Notes: generated by a model not told the origin, from the sequence alone. DNA of 64,000 nt from Acidobacteriota bacterium (GCA_018970215.1 JAGWWX010000002.1:1-64000), one strand, 5' to 3'; counted from the first letter of the stretch, positions 48,824 through 58,730 are shown. Numbers and translations are program-made.

Positions 48824-50017
48824 GTGGATTCCGTCGAAAACCTCCTCCTGCAACGCCCAGCGCGCGGCGGATGTGTGGGCCACTTATCTGATGGTCGTGT
48901 GTGTTTCGTTCGTCATGGCCTGCCGGGCGAGTCGGTTACCGTCCGCATTACCGAATCGAAGAGTCGATTTGCGCGCGGAGATGTTGTCGATGTGTTGTCG
49001 GCGAGCGAGAATCGTGTAACGCCGCCGTGTGCCTACGCTCACGTTGGTGGGTGTGGTGGTTGTGACCTGCAGCACGTCGCAACTACCGCTCACTCGGAGT
49101 GGAAGGCCCGCGTCGCTAGCGAGCAGTTCAGTCGTATTGCGAAACTTGACATGGAAATTGCCGTCAGCGACGCTTCGAGCGCGTCGCGAAGCCGCACCCG
49201 ACTCCGCTGCGGAGTTGATAGTGACGGCCGACTGGGGTTACGTCGCCATGGGAGCGATGTGATACAGCCTCTTGTCGACTGCTGGTTAATGGACTCATCA
49301 GTTAACGAAGCCTTTCTGAACGATTGGACGGGAGCTCGTGAAGTTGAGTTGCGTTCCATTGGCGAGACGAGTTTCGCAGTCGTGACGTTGGCGAGTGGCG
49401 AGGTTGTCACCGCGACGTTGGATGGGCTGATCGACGACGATCTCCAGCGAAGTCACGTCGAAGTCCTTGGCGAGCGCTTCCGAGTGAGTCCGCAATCCTT
49501 CTGGCAGTCCCACGCGGACGCTCCCGCCACTTTGACGCGAGCCGTTCTTTCGGCGGCTCGCGTCCGTCGCGGCGACCGAGTGGTCGACCTCTTTAGTGGC
49601 GTGGGGCTTTTTTCAGTTCCTCTGGCGCGCCACGCAGGCCACGACGGGAGGGTCATCGCTGTTGAGGCCTCGGCCTCGGCGTGCGCGGATGCCCGACGCA
49701 ATGTGGCTGATGTGCCCCAGGTGACGGTGGTGGAGTCTCGTGTCACCCCGCGGGTGATTAGAGATGTAGTTGACGCCCGCAGCATTGTTGTGCTTGATCC
49801 CCCGCGCGCCGGGGCAGGAATTGAGAACATGAGTGCACTTCTCCACGCCAACCCACTGCGAGTGGTGTACGTATCGTGCGATGCCGCCACACTTGCTCGT
49901 GATGCGAAAGTACTCGTTGATGGCGGGTGGACGTTGGCTTCACTCTCGGCCTTCGACCTTTTCCCCATGACCGAACATTTGGAACTCGTGGCGACATTTA
50001 GTCCGTCAACGCGGTAA
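48824..50017 (+). CDS. TrmA/RlmD-type 5-methyluridine RNA methyltransferase
   Basis: CAYAHVGGCGGCDLQHV Fe-S cysteine cluster, QSFWQSHADAPATLTRAV, VVDLFSGVGLFSVPLA, VLDPPRAG, VYVSCDAATLARD. Confidence 0.88.
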   Translation: MDSVENLLLQRPARGGCVGHLSDGRVCFVRHGLPGESVTVRITESKSRFARGDVVDVLSASENRVTPPCAYAHVGGCGGCDLQHVATTAHSEWKARVASEQFSRIAKLDMEIAVSDASSASRSRTRLRCGVDSDGRLGLRRHGSDVIQPLVDCWLMDSSVNEAFLNDWTGAREVELRSIGETSFAVVTLASGEVVTATLDGLIDDDLQRSHVEVLGERFRVSPQSFWQSHADAPATLTRAVLSAARVRRGDRVVDLFSGVGLFSVPLARHAGHDGRVIAVEASASACADARRNVADVPQVTVVESRVTPRVIRDVVDARSIVVLDPPRAGAGIENMSALLHANPLRVVYVSCDAATLARDAKVLVDGGWTLASLSAFDLFPMTEHLELVATFSPSTR

Positions 50018-50136
50018 GTGCGCCTCGACACGTCGAGGATGCTTCCACACTGCGCTGGCCACTTCGCCCCAAAGGCCTTCGAACCCCGTAAAGCTGTCCG
50101 TCTCAGGCTCCTACACTGCCTCTGAGGAGAGTTGCT

Positions 50137-50625
50137 ATGTCGGTCACTGACGAATGTTTGGTTCATAATCGAGATTTCGCGCAGTCGTTTGCCGGGCCAA
50201 TGCCACTTGTTCCCCAGCGGCACCTGGCGGTTGTGGCGTGTATGGACTCACGTATTGATGTGTTCGCGTGCCTTGGCTTAGGGCTAGGTGAAGCGCACGT
50301 AATTCGTAATGCGGGCGGAGTGGTGACCGATGACGTCCTTAGAAGTCTCGCTATCTCTCAACACAAACTGCAAACCCGAGAGATTCTCGTGATCCATCAC
50401 ACTGAGTGCGGACTGCAAACCTTTACTGATGAAGAGTTCAAGAATGAACTGGAAGCATCGTCAGGTGTTCGCCCGACCTGGGAAGAGAAGTGTTTTTCCG
50501 ACGTCGATGACAGCGTACGTGAGTCGGTGAGGGTATTGCGTTCGAGCCCATTCTTGGTCAGTGTCGAGAGCGTTCGAGGTTTTGTCTTTGAAGTTACGAC
50601 GGGAATTTTGCGAGAAGTGTTATAG
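50137..50625 (+). CDS. Beta-carbonic anhydrase family protein
   Basis: VVACMDSRIDVFACLGLGLGEAHVIRNAGGVVTDDVLRSLAISQHKLQTREILVIHHTECGLQ. Confidence 0.88.
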   Translation: MSVTDECLVHNRDFAQSFAGPMPLVPQRHLAVVACMDSRIDVFACLGLGLGEAHVIRNAGGVVTDDVLRSLAISQHKLQTREILVIHHTECGLQTFTDEEFKNELEASSGVRPTWEEKCFSDVDDSVRESVRVLRSSPFLVSVESVRGFVFEVTTGILREVL

Positions 50626-50645
50626 CTGGCTGCCATCGTCACTAC

Positions 50646-51194
50646 ATGACAGATAAATCACTCTTGGTGGTCTCGGTTCCTCCCGGACCAAATCCTTGGA
50701 AAGTCTTCTTTGCTGACGCAGTCGGTACTGACGATGAGATGGACTTCATCTGTGACCTACCGTCGATGCCGTCGATGACCGCGAGCGAATGTGTGGCAAT
50801 CGAGGATCTCCTGTACGCAAATCATTCGATTGTGTTGACCTCGCCGTGGCGATACGAAATTGAGTGGTGGGATGCCGACATCGAAGTCGTTGCACCGGAA
50901 TCTGCGCATAAGGAGCAGTATCGAAAGCGGTACGCGTACCGCACCGTTCCGGAACATGTCGGAGATCCGGTAACGGTGTCCTTAATCCATCGACCGGTGT
51001 ACTCATCGGGCATGCCGCGAACGGAGAAACTCTTCGTCGCGGAAGGTCTTTCGGGTGAACAGATCGCCTCGCGACTTCGTGACTGCGGAGCCGAATTGGC
51101 CTCGCCATGGTCCGATGTAGTCCAGGGGCGACTACAGAAGGCTCGCGTCGCACTCGGCAGGGACTTCACCGAAGATTTTTGGCTTCGTCCGTAA
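50646..51194 (+). CDS. Conserved hypothetical protein
   Basis: 182-aa ORF well placed between same-strand genes; no family recognised. Confidence 0.55.
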   Translation: MTDKSLLVVSVPPGPNPWKVFFADAVGTDDEMDFICDLPSMPSMTASECVAIEDLLYANHSIVLTSPWRYEIEWWDADIEVVAPESAHKEQYRKRYAYRTVPEHVGDPVTVSLIHRPVYSSGMPRTEKLFVAEGLSGEQIASRLRDCGAELASPWSDVVQGRLQKARVALGRDFTEDFWLRP

Positions 51195-51203
51195 ACTCAC
51201 GAT

Positions 51204-52700
51204 GTGACATCCTCCGCAGCTCCGTACTTTGATGTCGTCATCGTGGGGGCAGGTCTCAGTGGCGTAGGTGCGGCATGTCACTTAATGCGTGAATGTCCGA
51301 ATTTCACTTTCACGGTACTGGAGTCTCGCAACAGGATCGGTGGAACGTGGGACCTCTTTCGATATCCGAGAGTCCGCAGCGACTCCGACATGTACACGTT
51401 GGGCTATGAGTTTTCGCCGTGGCTTGCAAAAAAATCCATTGCCGACGGCTCTGACATATTGAGTTACATACAAGACACCTCCGATCGATTCGATGTAACC
51501 TCACGGATCACATTTGAACGTCGCGTGATACGGGCGGAGTGGTCGTCCGACGTAGCTCGGTGGCGCCTAACGGTTCAACACGGCGATTCCGAGGAGTTGT
51601 CGACAGTCGAGTGCAACTTCCTCTGGGGTAACACTGGGTACTACCGATACGACCAAGGCTTTCGTCCAAGCTTTCAAGGGGAAGAGAACTTCGCGGGTCA
51701 GTTCATCCACCCTCAATTCTGGCCCGATGACTATGTCGGTAGCGAAAAGAACATCGTCGTCATTGGAAGCGGCGCCACGGCAATGACTCTGGTGCCCGCA
51801 CTGGCCGCTGATGCCAAAAAGGTGGTGCTGCTTCAGCGCTCGCCGACTTACGTCGCGAGTCGTCCTGACACGGACCGCGTAGCCCAGTGGCTGATGCGGA
51901 GGATGTCGGATCGATGGGCTTATCGAATAATTCGATGTAAAAACGTGCTTGGTTCGACATTGATATATCAGTTATCGCGCCGCCGCCCTTCAGCGGTGCG
52001 TGCGAAGCTTCAGCAAGCCGTTCGCGACTCGTTGCCACCCGGCTTCGACGTGGATACTCACTTTTCGCCCCGTTATGACCCTTGGGACCAGAGGTTATGC
52101 CTTATCACGAATGGCGATCTTTTCGAGAGAATTTCGACCGGCAGTGTCGAGATGGTGACCGACACCATCGATCATTTTGAGCACGACGGGCTGGTGCTCA
52201 CCTCAGGGCGTCGGATTCCCGCCGACATTGTCGTGACTGCCACGGGACTAGAACTCCAGTTTCTGGGTGGCATGGAACTCGTCGTCGACGGGGCGCCGAT
52301 TCGCTTATCGGAGAAGATTGCGTATAAGGGAATTATGGTGTGCGACGTACCCAACTTGGCGATGACGTTTGGCTACACCAACGCATCGTGGACCTTGAAG
52401 GCCGACTTGACGGCCCGGTACGTCGGACGTGTTCTCCGAGCAATGCGGCGGCGTGGGGCGGACATCGTTATTCCGCGACCACCGACCGACGGTGTATCCG
52501 ACGAACCGTATATCGCACTTTCGGCTGGCTACATTACGCGAGGAGCATCGCAACTTCCTCAGCAGGGGCTTCGGCGTCCGTGGAAGATTTATCAAAACTA
52601 CTTCTTGGATTTTTGGCTGTTCCGTCTGCGCCGTATTGATGACTCTTTGGACTTTTCGAGGGCTGGAGACAAAGTTGCGCGTGGTGCCAACGTTCGATGA
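51204..52700 (+). CDS. Flavin-containing monooxygenase (Baeyer-Villiger-like)
   Basis: DVVIVGAGLSGVGAACHLMRECPNFTFTVLESRNRIGGTWDLFRYPRVRSDSDMYTLGYEF, VVIGSGATAMTLVPALA. Confidence 0.9.
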   Translation: MTSSAAPYFDVVIVGAGLSGVGAACHLMRECPNFTFTVLESRNRIGGTWDLFRYPRVRSDSDMYTLGYEFSPWLAKKSIADGSDILSYIQDTSDRFDVTSRITFERRVIRAEWSSDVARWRLTVQHGDSEELSTVECNFLWGNTGYYRYDQGFRPSFQGEENFAGQFIHPQFWPDDYVGSEKNIVVIGSGATAMTLVPALAADAKKVVLLQRSPTYVASRPDTDRVAQWLMRRMSDRWAYRIIRCKNVLGSTLIYQLSRRRPSAVRAKLQQAVRDSLPPGFDVDTHFSPRYDPWDQRLCLITNGDLFERISTGSVEMVTDTIDHFEHDGLVLTSGRRIPADIVVTATGLELQFLGGMELVVDGAPIRLSEKIAYKGIMVCDVPNLAMTFGYTNASWTLKADLTARYVGRVLRAMRRRGADIVIPRPPTDGVSDEPYIALSAGYITRGASQLPQQGLRRPWKIYQNYFLDFWLFRLRRIDDSLDFSRAGDKVARGANVR

Positions 52701-53440
52701 CGATCGTCCTGCTGCACGGCAATCCTGAAACTTCCGCAATTTGGCGAGAGCTCGTCCGTGAGTGGCGACGTGATGACATCGTGACTCCATCTCTTCCGGG
52801 GTTTGGCTGTGAAGTTCCACAGGGATTTGGTTGCACAATGGATGAGTACTTGACGTGGCTGGTCGACCTCGTGCTCTCTTTAGAAGAACCTGTCCACGTA
52901 GTCGGCCACGACTGGGGAGGAATCCTCGTGGCACGTCTCGCAATCGTTGCACCGACGAGCATCGCGTCGTGGGCGAGCGACGCCCTCGGAGCCCTTCATC
53001 CCCGCTATGAATGGCATTCGGCAGCGCGGGTGTGGCAAACCGATGGAGCCGGAGAAGAACTCGTTGCGTCAATGACGAATCCACCTGTGGCTGAACGCCA
53101 ATCGACTTTGGAGGCACTCGGCGTCCCGACCGCCGCCGCCGAGATTCTCGCTGAAGTGGCCGATCAGCGGATGGGAAAGGCCTTGCTGGCGCTCTATCGC
53201 TCAGCGCGGCAGCCCGCAATGATTCAGTGGGGGGAGAATCCTGAACGAGCGCGAGTGACGCGAGGAATGTTCTTGCACGCCACGAATGACCCCTACGTGG
53301 GTACGGCCCGCGGAACCCGAGAACTTGCTGCAAGCATGGGCGCCGAGGTCGGCGAACTAACGGGATTGGGGCATTGGTGGATGCTGGAGGATTCCCGAGC
53401 CGCGGTCCAGGTTCTCGATGAGTGGGTGAATCGGGATTAG
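52697..53440 (+). CDS. Alpha/beta hydrolase
   Basis: IVLLHGNPETSAIWREL, SLPGFG, VHVVGHDWGGILVARLA; overlaps FMO stop by 4 bp. Confidence 0.85.
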   Translation: MTIVLLHGNPETSAIWRELVREWRRDDIVTPSLPGFGCEVPQGFGCTMDEYLTWLVDLVLSLEEPVHVVGHDWGGILVARLAIVAPTSIASWASDALGALHPRYEWHSAARVWQTDGAGEELVASMTNPPVAERQSTLEALGVPTAAAEILAEVADQRMGKALLALYRSARQPAMIQWGENPERARVTRGMFLHATNDPYVGTARGTRELAASMGAEVGELTGLGHWWMLEDSRAAVQVLDEWVNRD

Positions 53441-53512
53441 CCAACAGATAGTGCGGGCGCCACGCTGATTGTTGTCCTGGCAGTGGAGTGCAATTGGAAC
53501 TCTCTTTGAAAC

Positions 53513-53878
53513 TTATGCAGCAAGCACCGCAAACCATCGACCTTCGTTGTCGGAGAATGCAAACGAAGCCACGCCTCCTATTTCTGCGATATCAGAGGTC
53601 TCAACACCTCTCGATCGAAGGAACTCGTGCGTTGAGTTCAGGTCATCAACGCGCAGCGCCAATGAGGGCGTAGCAAGATCAATACCGTGCGGGTTGTCCT
53701 GCATAAGTTCCCGGGGTACCAGCTCAAGATTGAACGACTGATTCGCAAATCCCACTTGAATAATTTTGAAGGTCCCGGCTTGCTTATGACTCTTCTCGAT
53801 CATTCCCATCGTGTCGACCCAGAAGTTGTACGACGCTTCGGGGTCATGAACGTACAGCACGACATAGGCAATTTCCAT
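53513..53878 (-). CDS. VOC family (glyoxalase/bleomycin resistance-like) protein
   Basis: MEIAYVVLYVHDPEASYNFWVDTMGM, SFNLELVPRE, DNEGRWFAVLAA. Confidence 0.85.
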   Translation of the reverse strand: MEIAYVVLYVHDPEASYNFWVDTMGMIEKSHKQAGTFKIIQVGFANQSFNLELVPRELMQDNPHGIDLATPSLALRVDDLNSTHEFLRSRGVETSDIAEIGGVASFAFSDNEGRWFAVLAA

Positions 53879-53901
53879 AGATATAACGCTAACAGAGCAC
53901 G

Positions 53902-54006
53902 ATGGACGAACTTCTATACGACAGCGCGTCCATCGACGGAGGATCGCCTGTGCCGACGTTCAAGAGATTCGTCATCGGGAAGGACTCGATGGAAGACACC
54001 GAATAA
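53902..54006 (+). CDS. Candidate small ORF, 34 aa (MDELLYDSASIDGGSPVPTFKRFVIGKDSMEDTE)
   Basis: Read directly from the VOC-tmRNA intergenic region; weak upstream purine stretch only; no homology known. Confidence 0.2.
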   Translation: MDELLYDSASIDGGSPVPTFKRFVIGKDSMEDTE

Positions 54007-54044
54007 CCCATCACAAACCAGCGTGAAGTCGTACAGGTACTACG

Positions 54045-54391
54045 TGGAGGTGGCGGGAATCGAACCCGCGTCCGTGGGCTTCTCTATGAGCCTTCTCCGA
54101 GCGCAGCTAAAGAAAGATTGTCGAGAGCACTCCAGTCTTTAGCAACCTGAGTACTCCGTAGTTCACAAAATTTTCCCGTCGACTAGGTGAACTTTCACCG
54201 ACGGTAAGTCCCACTAAATGATGTCTGAGAACTAACCCGTGGGACTGGGGCTAGACAGACATCGCTGCACTAGGCAGCGAGCACAAGCTGAGGCTTGGCG
54301 TTTATATATTTTTCCGACTCTTTAACGTGGATCCGGAGACCACGGCTCGCTTCTCTCACTTTGACGACCTACGTCGAAACCGATCACCCCC
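54045..54391 (-). ncRNA. ssrA: Transfer-messenger RNA (tmRNA)
   Basis: Minus strand starts GGGGGTGATCGGTTTCGACGTAGG and ends GACGCGGGTTCGATTCCCGCCACCTCCA; acceptor GGGGGTG pairs CACCTCC; reading frame ends ...LVLAA-TAG; immediately downstream of smpB. Confidence 0.95.
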
Positions 54392-54451
54392 AAGTTGTTC
54401 GATTACTAAATCGGACTGTCATAGTACCTGTTGGGTACGACAGGCGGGGGC

Positions 54452-54970
54452 TCAGTACAACTTTTCGCCGTGTCGCCGGGCACGGTCCATCTCGCGTTGA
54501 GCATCTCTCTTCGCAATCTCTTGTCGTCGATCGTGTGCCTTACGTCCTCGAGCGAGGGCAATTTCCACCTTGGCACGCCCGTCTTTGAAATACATCTTCA
54601 GGGGGATAATGGTGAGGGGCTGTGTGGCCGTTTCGCTGCGCAGCTCGTTAATTTCAAATCGGTGCACGAGAAGCTTGCGCTTCCGATCGGGGTCGTGGGC
54701 ACCGAAGCCAAATCCGGTTTTCCACGGAGGTATGTGACTCTGAAACAACCACAGTTCATTCCCATCAATTCGGGCATACGCGTCGGCGATTTGAGCTTTT
54801 CCATCACGGAGGCTCTTGACTTCAGAGCCAGTTAAAACAATCCCGCACTCGAAGACGTCGACGATTTCGTAGTCGTGTCGGGCTCGTCGGTTGGTGGCGA
54901 CAATCTTGTCGCCGGTATCGGAGGCGCGAGCACTTGCTCGGCGCTCCTGCATTCGTTTCGCCCGAGCCAT
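54452..54970 (-). CDS. smpB: SsrA-binding protein SmpB
   Basis: IVATNRRARHDYEIVDVFECGIVLTGSEVKSLRDGKAQIADAYARID, LLVHRFEI, LTIIPLKMYFKDGRAKVEIALARGRKAHDRR. Confidence 0.95.
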   Translation of the reverse strand: MARAKRMQERRASARASDTGDKIVATNRRARHDYEIVDVFECGIVLTGSEVKSLRDGKAQIADAYARIDGNELWLFQSHIPPWKTGFGFGAHDPDRKRKLLVHRFEINELRSETATQPLTIIPLKMYFKDGRAKVEIALARGRKAHDRRQEIAKRDAQREMDRARRHGEKLY

Positions 54971-55016
54971 ACCGCAATCGTACCCAGCCTCTCACACCGC
55001 TCGGTAGGGTAGGGCT

Positions 55017-55421
55017 GTGCTACGTATGAGCAACTCGCAGCGTGACGCGATGGTTGCGCACGTAATTCGCGCTTTGCCCCACGAAGGATGCGGTCTACTT
55101 CTCGGAAGTCTCGACGGACGTGTGTCAGAGGTCGTGCTGAGTAGCAATGTGGCGGCGTCCGCTCGCGTCTACGAGATTGACCCGAAGGTCTTACTCAAGA
55201 GCTATCGAACGGCCGAGAGTCGGGGAGAGGAAGTGGTGGGCTGCTTTCACTCCCATACCCATACCGACGCGTTTCCCAGTCCGACCGATATTGCTCAGGC
55301 ACCGGACCCCACGTGGCACTACGTCTTGATTTCTCTCCGAGCTGTTCCACCAACTGTGCGCAGCTACCGCATCGTTGACGGCGAGGTGTCGGAAGAAACC
55401 GTTGACATCACCGAAAATTAG
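55017..55421 (+). CDS. mec: JAMM/M67 metallopeptidase, Mec-like ([CysO]-cysteine peptidase)
   Basis: PHEGCGLLLG and HSHTHTDAFPSPTD (H-x-H-x7-S-x2-D JAMM motif); same locus as cysO and cysM. Confidence 0.82.
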   Translation: MLRMSNSQRDAMVAHVIRALPHEGCGLLLGSLDGRVSEVVLSSNVAASARVYEIDPKVLLKSYRTAESRGEEVVGCFHSHTHTDAFPSPTDIAQAPDPTWHYVLISLRAVPPTVRSYRIVDGEVSEETVDITEN

Positions 55422-55469
55422 ATTCCGCATCTTTAGAATTGCGTGTCGTCAAATGACTAAGGAGTTCCC

Positions 55470-56003
55470 ATGGATTTTTTCCCCGACAACACCACGTTGA
55501 ACATTGCGCTCTGTATTGCGCGAGTCGGACTTGGACTGATGATCATGGCTCACGGCTACGCCAAAGTATTTCGCGGCGGGAGAATCGCTGGCACGGCCGG
55601 GTGGTTTGAGTCCATTGGCATGCGTCCAGGCAAACTCAACGCCATCATGGCCGCCGGTACCGAACTCGGGACAGGTGCGTTGCTGGTGGCAGGTTTCTTG
55701 ACGCCTCTGGCCGCTGCTGGACTCGTTGCGCTCATGACCGTCGCGATCGTGACCGTGCATCGAAAGAACGGATTCTTTGTCTATAACCCCGGTCAGGGCA
55801 TCGAGTACTGCGGCATCATCGCGTTATACGCACTATTCGTCGGTACATTCGGACCCGGGACGTACTCACTTGACAAAGCTCTCGACCTAAACATCTTCTT
55901 TAACGACACCCCCTCGCACGCCTTTTGGACGGTTGTGGTGGTCGGTGTGGGAGGTGCTGTCGTGCAGCTCCTCGCGGTCTACCGTCCTCCGCGTCAGGAC
56001 TGA
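55470..56003 (+). CDS. DoxX family membrane protein
   Basis: ARVGLGLMIMAHGYAKVFRGGRIAGTAGWFESIGMRPGKLNAIMAAGTELGTGALLVAGFLTPLAAAGLVALM. Confidence 0.85.
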   Translation: MDFFPDNTTLNIALCIARVGLGLMIMAHGYAKVFRGGRIAGTAGWFESIGMRPGKLNAIMAAGTELGTGALLVAGFLTPLAAAGLVALMTVAIVTVHRKNGFFVYNPGQGIEYCGIIALYALFVGTFGPGTYSLDKALDLNIFFNDTPSHAFWTVVVVGVGGAVVQLLAVYRPPRQD

Positions 56004-56083
56004 GCGATCAGTCGGGTTCGTTGAACCCGTAATATGTGACTAGTTCGGTCAACAATTGACCGTGTCCATTCGAAGAGGTTGAT

Positions 56084-56365
56084 GTGGCAATTACCGTACG
56101 TATTCCCACTGTTCTGCGGCCCGCCACCGGTGGTCAGGCGGTGATAGAGGGTGAAGGTACAACGATCGGTGCCGTTCTCGGCCGAATCGCCACCGACCAC
56201 CCTGGCGTGAAGCCTCAGTTGTTTCACGACGATGGCGCTCTTCATAAGTTTTTGAACGTCTATATCAATGATGATGACGTGAGGTACCTGGGTGGCCTCG
56301 AAGCACCCGTCGCCGACGGTGACGAGATCACACTCTTGCCGGCCGTTGCCGGTGGAGCCGTGTGA
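56084..56365 (+). CDS. cysO: MoaD/ThiS-family sulfur carrier protein, CysO-like, C-terminus GGAV
   Basis: ITVRIPTVLRPATGGQAVIEGEGTTIGAVLGRI...VNDDDVRYLGG-type core, [16 protein letters not shown]; directly upstream of cysM. Confidence 0.85.
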   Translation: MAITVRIPTVLRPATGGQAVIEGEGTTIGAVLGRIATDHPGVKPQLFHDDGALHKFLNVYINDDDVRYLGGLEAPVADGDEITLLPAVAGGAV

Positions 56366-57327
56366 CGCGCTACGCCTCGGTACTCGATCTCATCGGCAAC
56401 ACGCCGATGATTGACGCCAGTGCACTTTCACCGAATCCTTCCGTCAAAATTTGGGTGAAGTTGGAAGGTCGTAATCCTGCGGGTTCCGTCAAAGACCGTG
56501 TGGCCTACAGCCTGGTTGCCGCTGCGGAAGCGGACGGCCGGCTCATTCCCGGACAGCCGGGTCAAACTCTGATTGAGCCCAGCAGTGGTAACACGGGCAT
56601 CGCTCTCGCCATGGTGTGTCGACTGAAGGGCTACCACTTAAAGGTTGTCTTGCCATCCAACGTCTCTCCGGAGCGACGTCAACTACTGGAAGTGTGGGGA
56701 GCGGAGATTATTGACTCTCCCGGTTCCGAGGGAAGCAATGGAGCAGTGCGCAAAGCTCAACAGCTCGCAGCCGAGAATCCCGCGTGGGTCTTCTTGTACC
56801 AGTACGCCAATCCGGCCAATCCTTTGGCTCACTACACGACGACTGGCCCCGAAATCATCGCCGACGTTCCTGAAATCACTCACTTTGTTGCGGGGCTCGG
56901 AACTTCAGGAACACTGATGGGCGTCGGACGGTTCTTGAAAGAACGTGTTCCTGACGTCAAGATTTGGGCGATTGAGCCACCCAGTGGCGAAATGGTCGAT
57001 GGGCTCCGATCGCTGGACGACGGCTATATCCCACCGGTCTTCACTGACAATGACGGCGCGCATCTGCTGGATCGCCGTGTCGTCGTCCGACCGAAAGAAT
57101 CGCTGGAGTGGGTTCGCCGAATGTCGGAGATCGGACTCTTCGTCGGTATTAGTTCCGGGGCCATCTTGGCCGGGGCGGTGAAGTGTGCCATGACCATCCC
57201 GGAGGGGGAGTCGGCGCACATCGTAACCATCGCCTGCGACGATGGTTGGAAATATCTGTCAACTGGTGCGTGGACTGATGACTTAGACGACGTCGTCGAG
57301 CGCGCCAAACGAATCATCTACTTTTAG
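56362..57327 (+). CDS. cysM: Cysteine synthase, CysM-like (PLP-dependent)
   Basis: [86 protein letters not shown] start overlaps cysO stop. Confidence 0.9.
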   Translation: MTRYASVLDLIGNTPMIDASALSPNPSVKIWVKLEGRNPAGSVKDRVAYSLVAAAEADGRLIPGQPGQTLIEPSSGNTGIALAMVCRLKGYHLKVVLPSNVSPERRQLLEVWGAEIIDSPGSEGSNGAVRKAQQLAAENPAWVFLYQYANPANPLAHYTTTGPEIIADVPEITHFVAGLGTSGTLMGVGRFLKERVPDVKIWAIEPPSGEMVDGLRSLDDGYIPPVFTDNDGAHLLDRRVVVRPKESLEWVRRMSEIGLFVGISSGAILAGAVKCAMTIPEGESAHIVTIACDDGWKYLSTGAWTDDLDDVVERAKRIIYF

Positions 57328-57373
57328 TTCTACGCGAACTACGGTTCTGAGGTACCGCGACGAGGGGACCGAC

Positions 57374-58114
57374 ATGACACGAGCAGATGGTCGAGCACAC
57401 GACGAGCTTCGACCACTTACGTTTGAGCGCGACTTCACAGTTTTTGCGGCCGGTTCGGTCTTGGTTAGCTTTGGGCGCACGAGAGTTATCTGCACTGCGT
57501 CAATTGCCGATGACGTTCCGCGATGGCTGAAAGGTTCCGGGCGCGGATGGGTGACTGCGGAGTACTCCATGCTGCCGGGTTCAACTCCCGATCGAGCATC
57601 ACGTGAAGCGGCGAAGGGTAAGCAATCGGGTCGCACACAAGAGATTCAGCGCCTCATCGCCCGCTCACTTCGTGCAGTGACGAACCTTGACGCCATGCCC
57701 GATGTACAGATAACCGTGGACTGTGACGTCATTCAGGCCGACGGGGGAACGCGGACTGCGTCAATCTGTGGCGGCTATGTCGCACTCCACGATGCACTCA
57801 CTCGCCTCGTCGACGAAGGAGTTCTTGGCACACACGCTTTGACCGATGCCGTGGCGGCGGTGTCGGTGGGGATTATCGACGGCGTGCCCATGCTTGATCT
57901 TCCGTACGAAGAAGATTCACGCGCCGATGTGGACATGAATGTGGTTATGACGGGCAACGGACGGTTTGTTGAAGTCCAAGGCACGGCCGAGCACAATTCT
58001 TTTTCACGTCGCGAACTCGATGAGTTGCTCGGACTTGCGGAACACGGTTTGCGCGACATCGTGGCGGCACAACGTCACGTTCTCGCAACTCCTCCGCCAC
58101 CGCGTATTCGATGA
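57374..58114 (+). CDS. rph: Ribonuclease PH
   Basis: [74 protein letters not shown]. Confidence 0.93.
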   Translation: MTRADGRAHDELRPLTFERDFTVFAAGSVLVSFGRTRVICTASIADDVPRWLKGSGRGWVTAEYSMLPGSTPDRASREAAKGKQSGRTQEIQRLIARSLRAVTNLDAMPDVQITVDCDVIQADGGTRTASICGGYVALHDALTRLVDEGVLGTHALTDAVAAVSVGIIDGVPMLDLPYEEDSRADVDMNVVMTGNGRFVEVQGTAEHNSFSRRELDELLGLAEHGLRDIVAAQRHVLATPPPPRIR

Positions 58115-58698
58115 AAACGTTCGTTCTCGCCACGGCCAACCCCGATAAGGCGCGAGAGATCGAAGAAATTCTTTCCCCCATTGGGATCACGCTGCTTGCT
58201 CGACCGACAGAGGTGCCTGACGTCGTTGAAGACGGCGAGACGCTGGAAGACAACGCGCTGTTAAAGGCGCGAGCGCTCGTTGACGCCACTGGTCGAGCAG
58301 CGATTGCCGATGACACGGGTCTCTTTGTGGACGCGTTAGGGGGAGCGCCCGGTGTTTTGTCGGCACGCTACGCCGGCGACCATGCGACGTACGCGGACAA
58401 CTGCCGCAAGTTGCTCGCTGAGTTGCACGGTGTCGCAATGAGCGACCGTACGGCTCGGTTTCGTACCGTCGCGGCGGTCGCGTATCCCGACGGATCGTGG
58501 TTTGTCGTTGACGGTGAGGTGGAGGGTCTGATAGCCGAGGCAGAATCTGGATCGAATGGTTTTGGCTACGACCCACTCTTTATGCCGGAGACCGGTCGAG
58601 GCCGGACAATGGCCCAGCTCAGTTCGGATGAGAAGCACGCACTGTCTCACCGTGGCAATGCATTTCGAGCCCTCGCCGAGGCCCTCGCCGACCGTTAG
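58111..58698 (+). CDS. rdgB: XTP/dITP diphosphatase (RdgB/HAM1)
   Basis: [79 protein letters not shown]. Confidence 0.93.
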   Translation: MKTFVLATANPDKAREIEEILSPIGITLLARPTEVPDVVEDGETLEDNALLKARALVDATGRAAIADDTGLFVDALGGAPGVLSARYAGDHATYADNCRKLLAELHGVAMSDRTARFRTVAAVAYPDGSWFVVDGEVEGLIAEAESGSNGFGYDPLFMPETGRGRTMAQLSSDEKHALSHRGNAFRALAEALADR

Positions 58699-58730
58699 AA
58701 AGTGAACGCGCACACCTTTAGGGTGACGTC

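Noticed and set aside
52305-53537. 410-aa minus-strand ORF antisense to FMO and hydrolase genes
   Set aside because: Arg/Pro/Ser-rich shadow frame opposite two well-supported genes.
53687-54142. 151-aa plus-strand ORF
   Set aside because: Antisense to the VOC gene and runs into the tmRNA 3' end.
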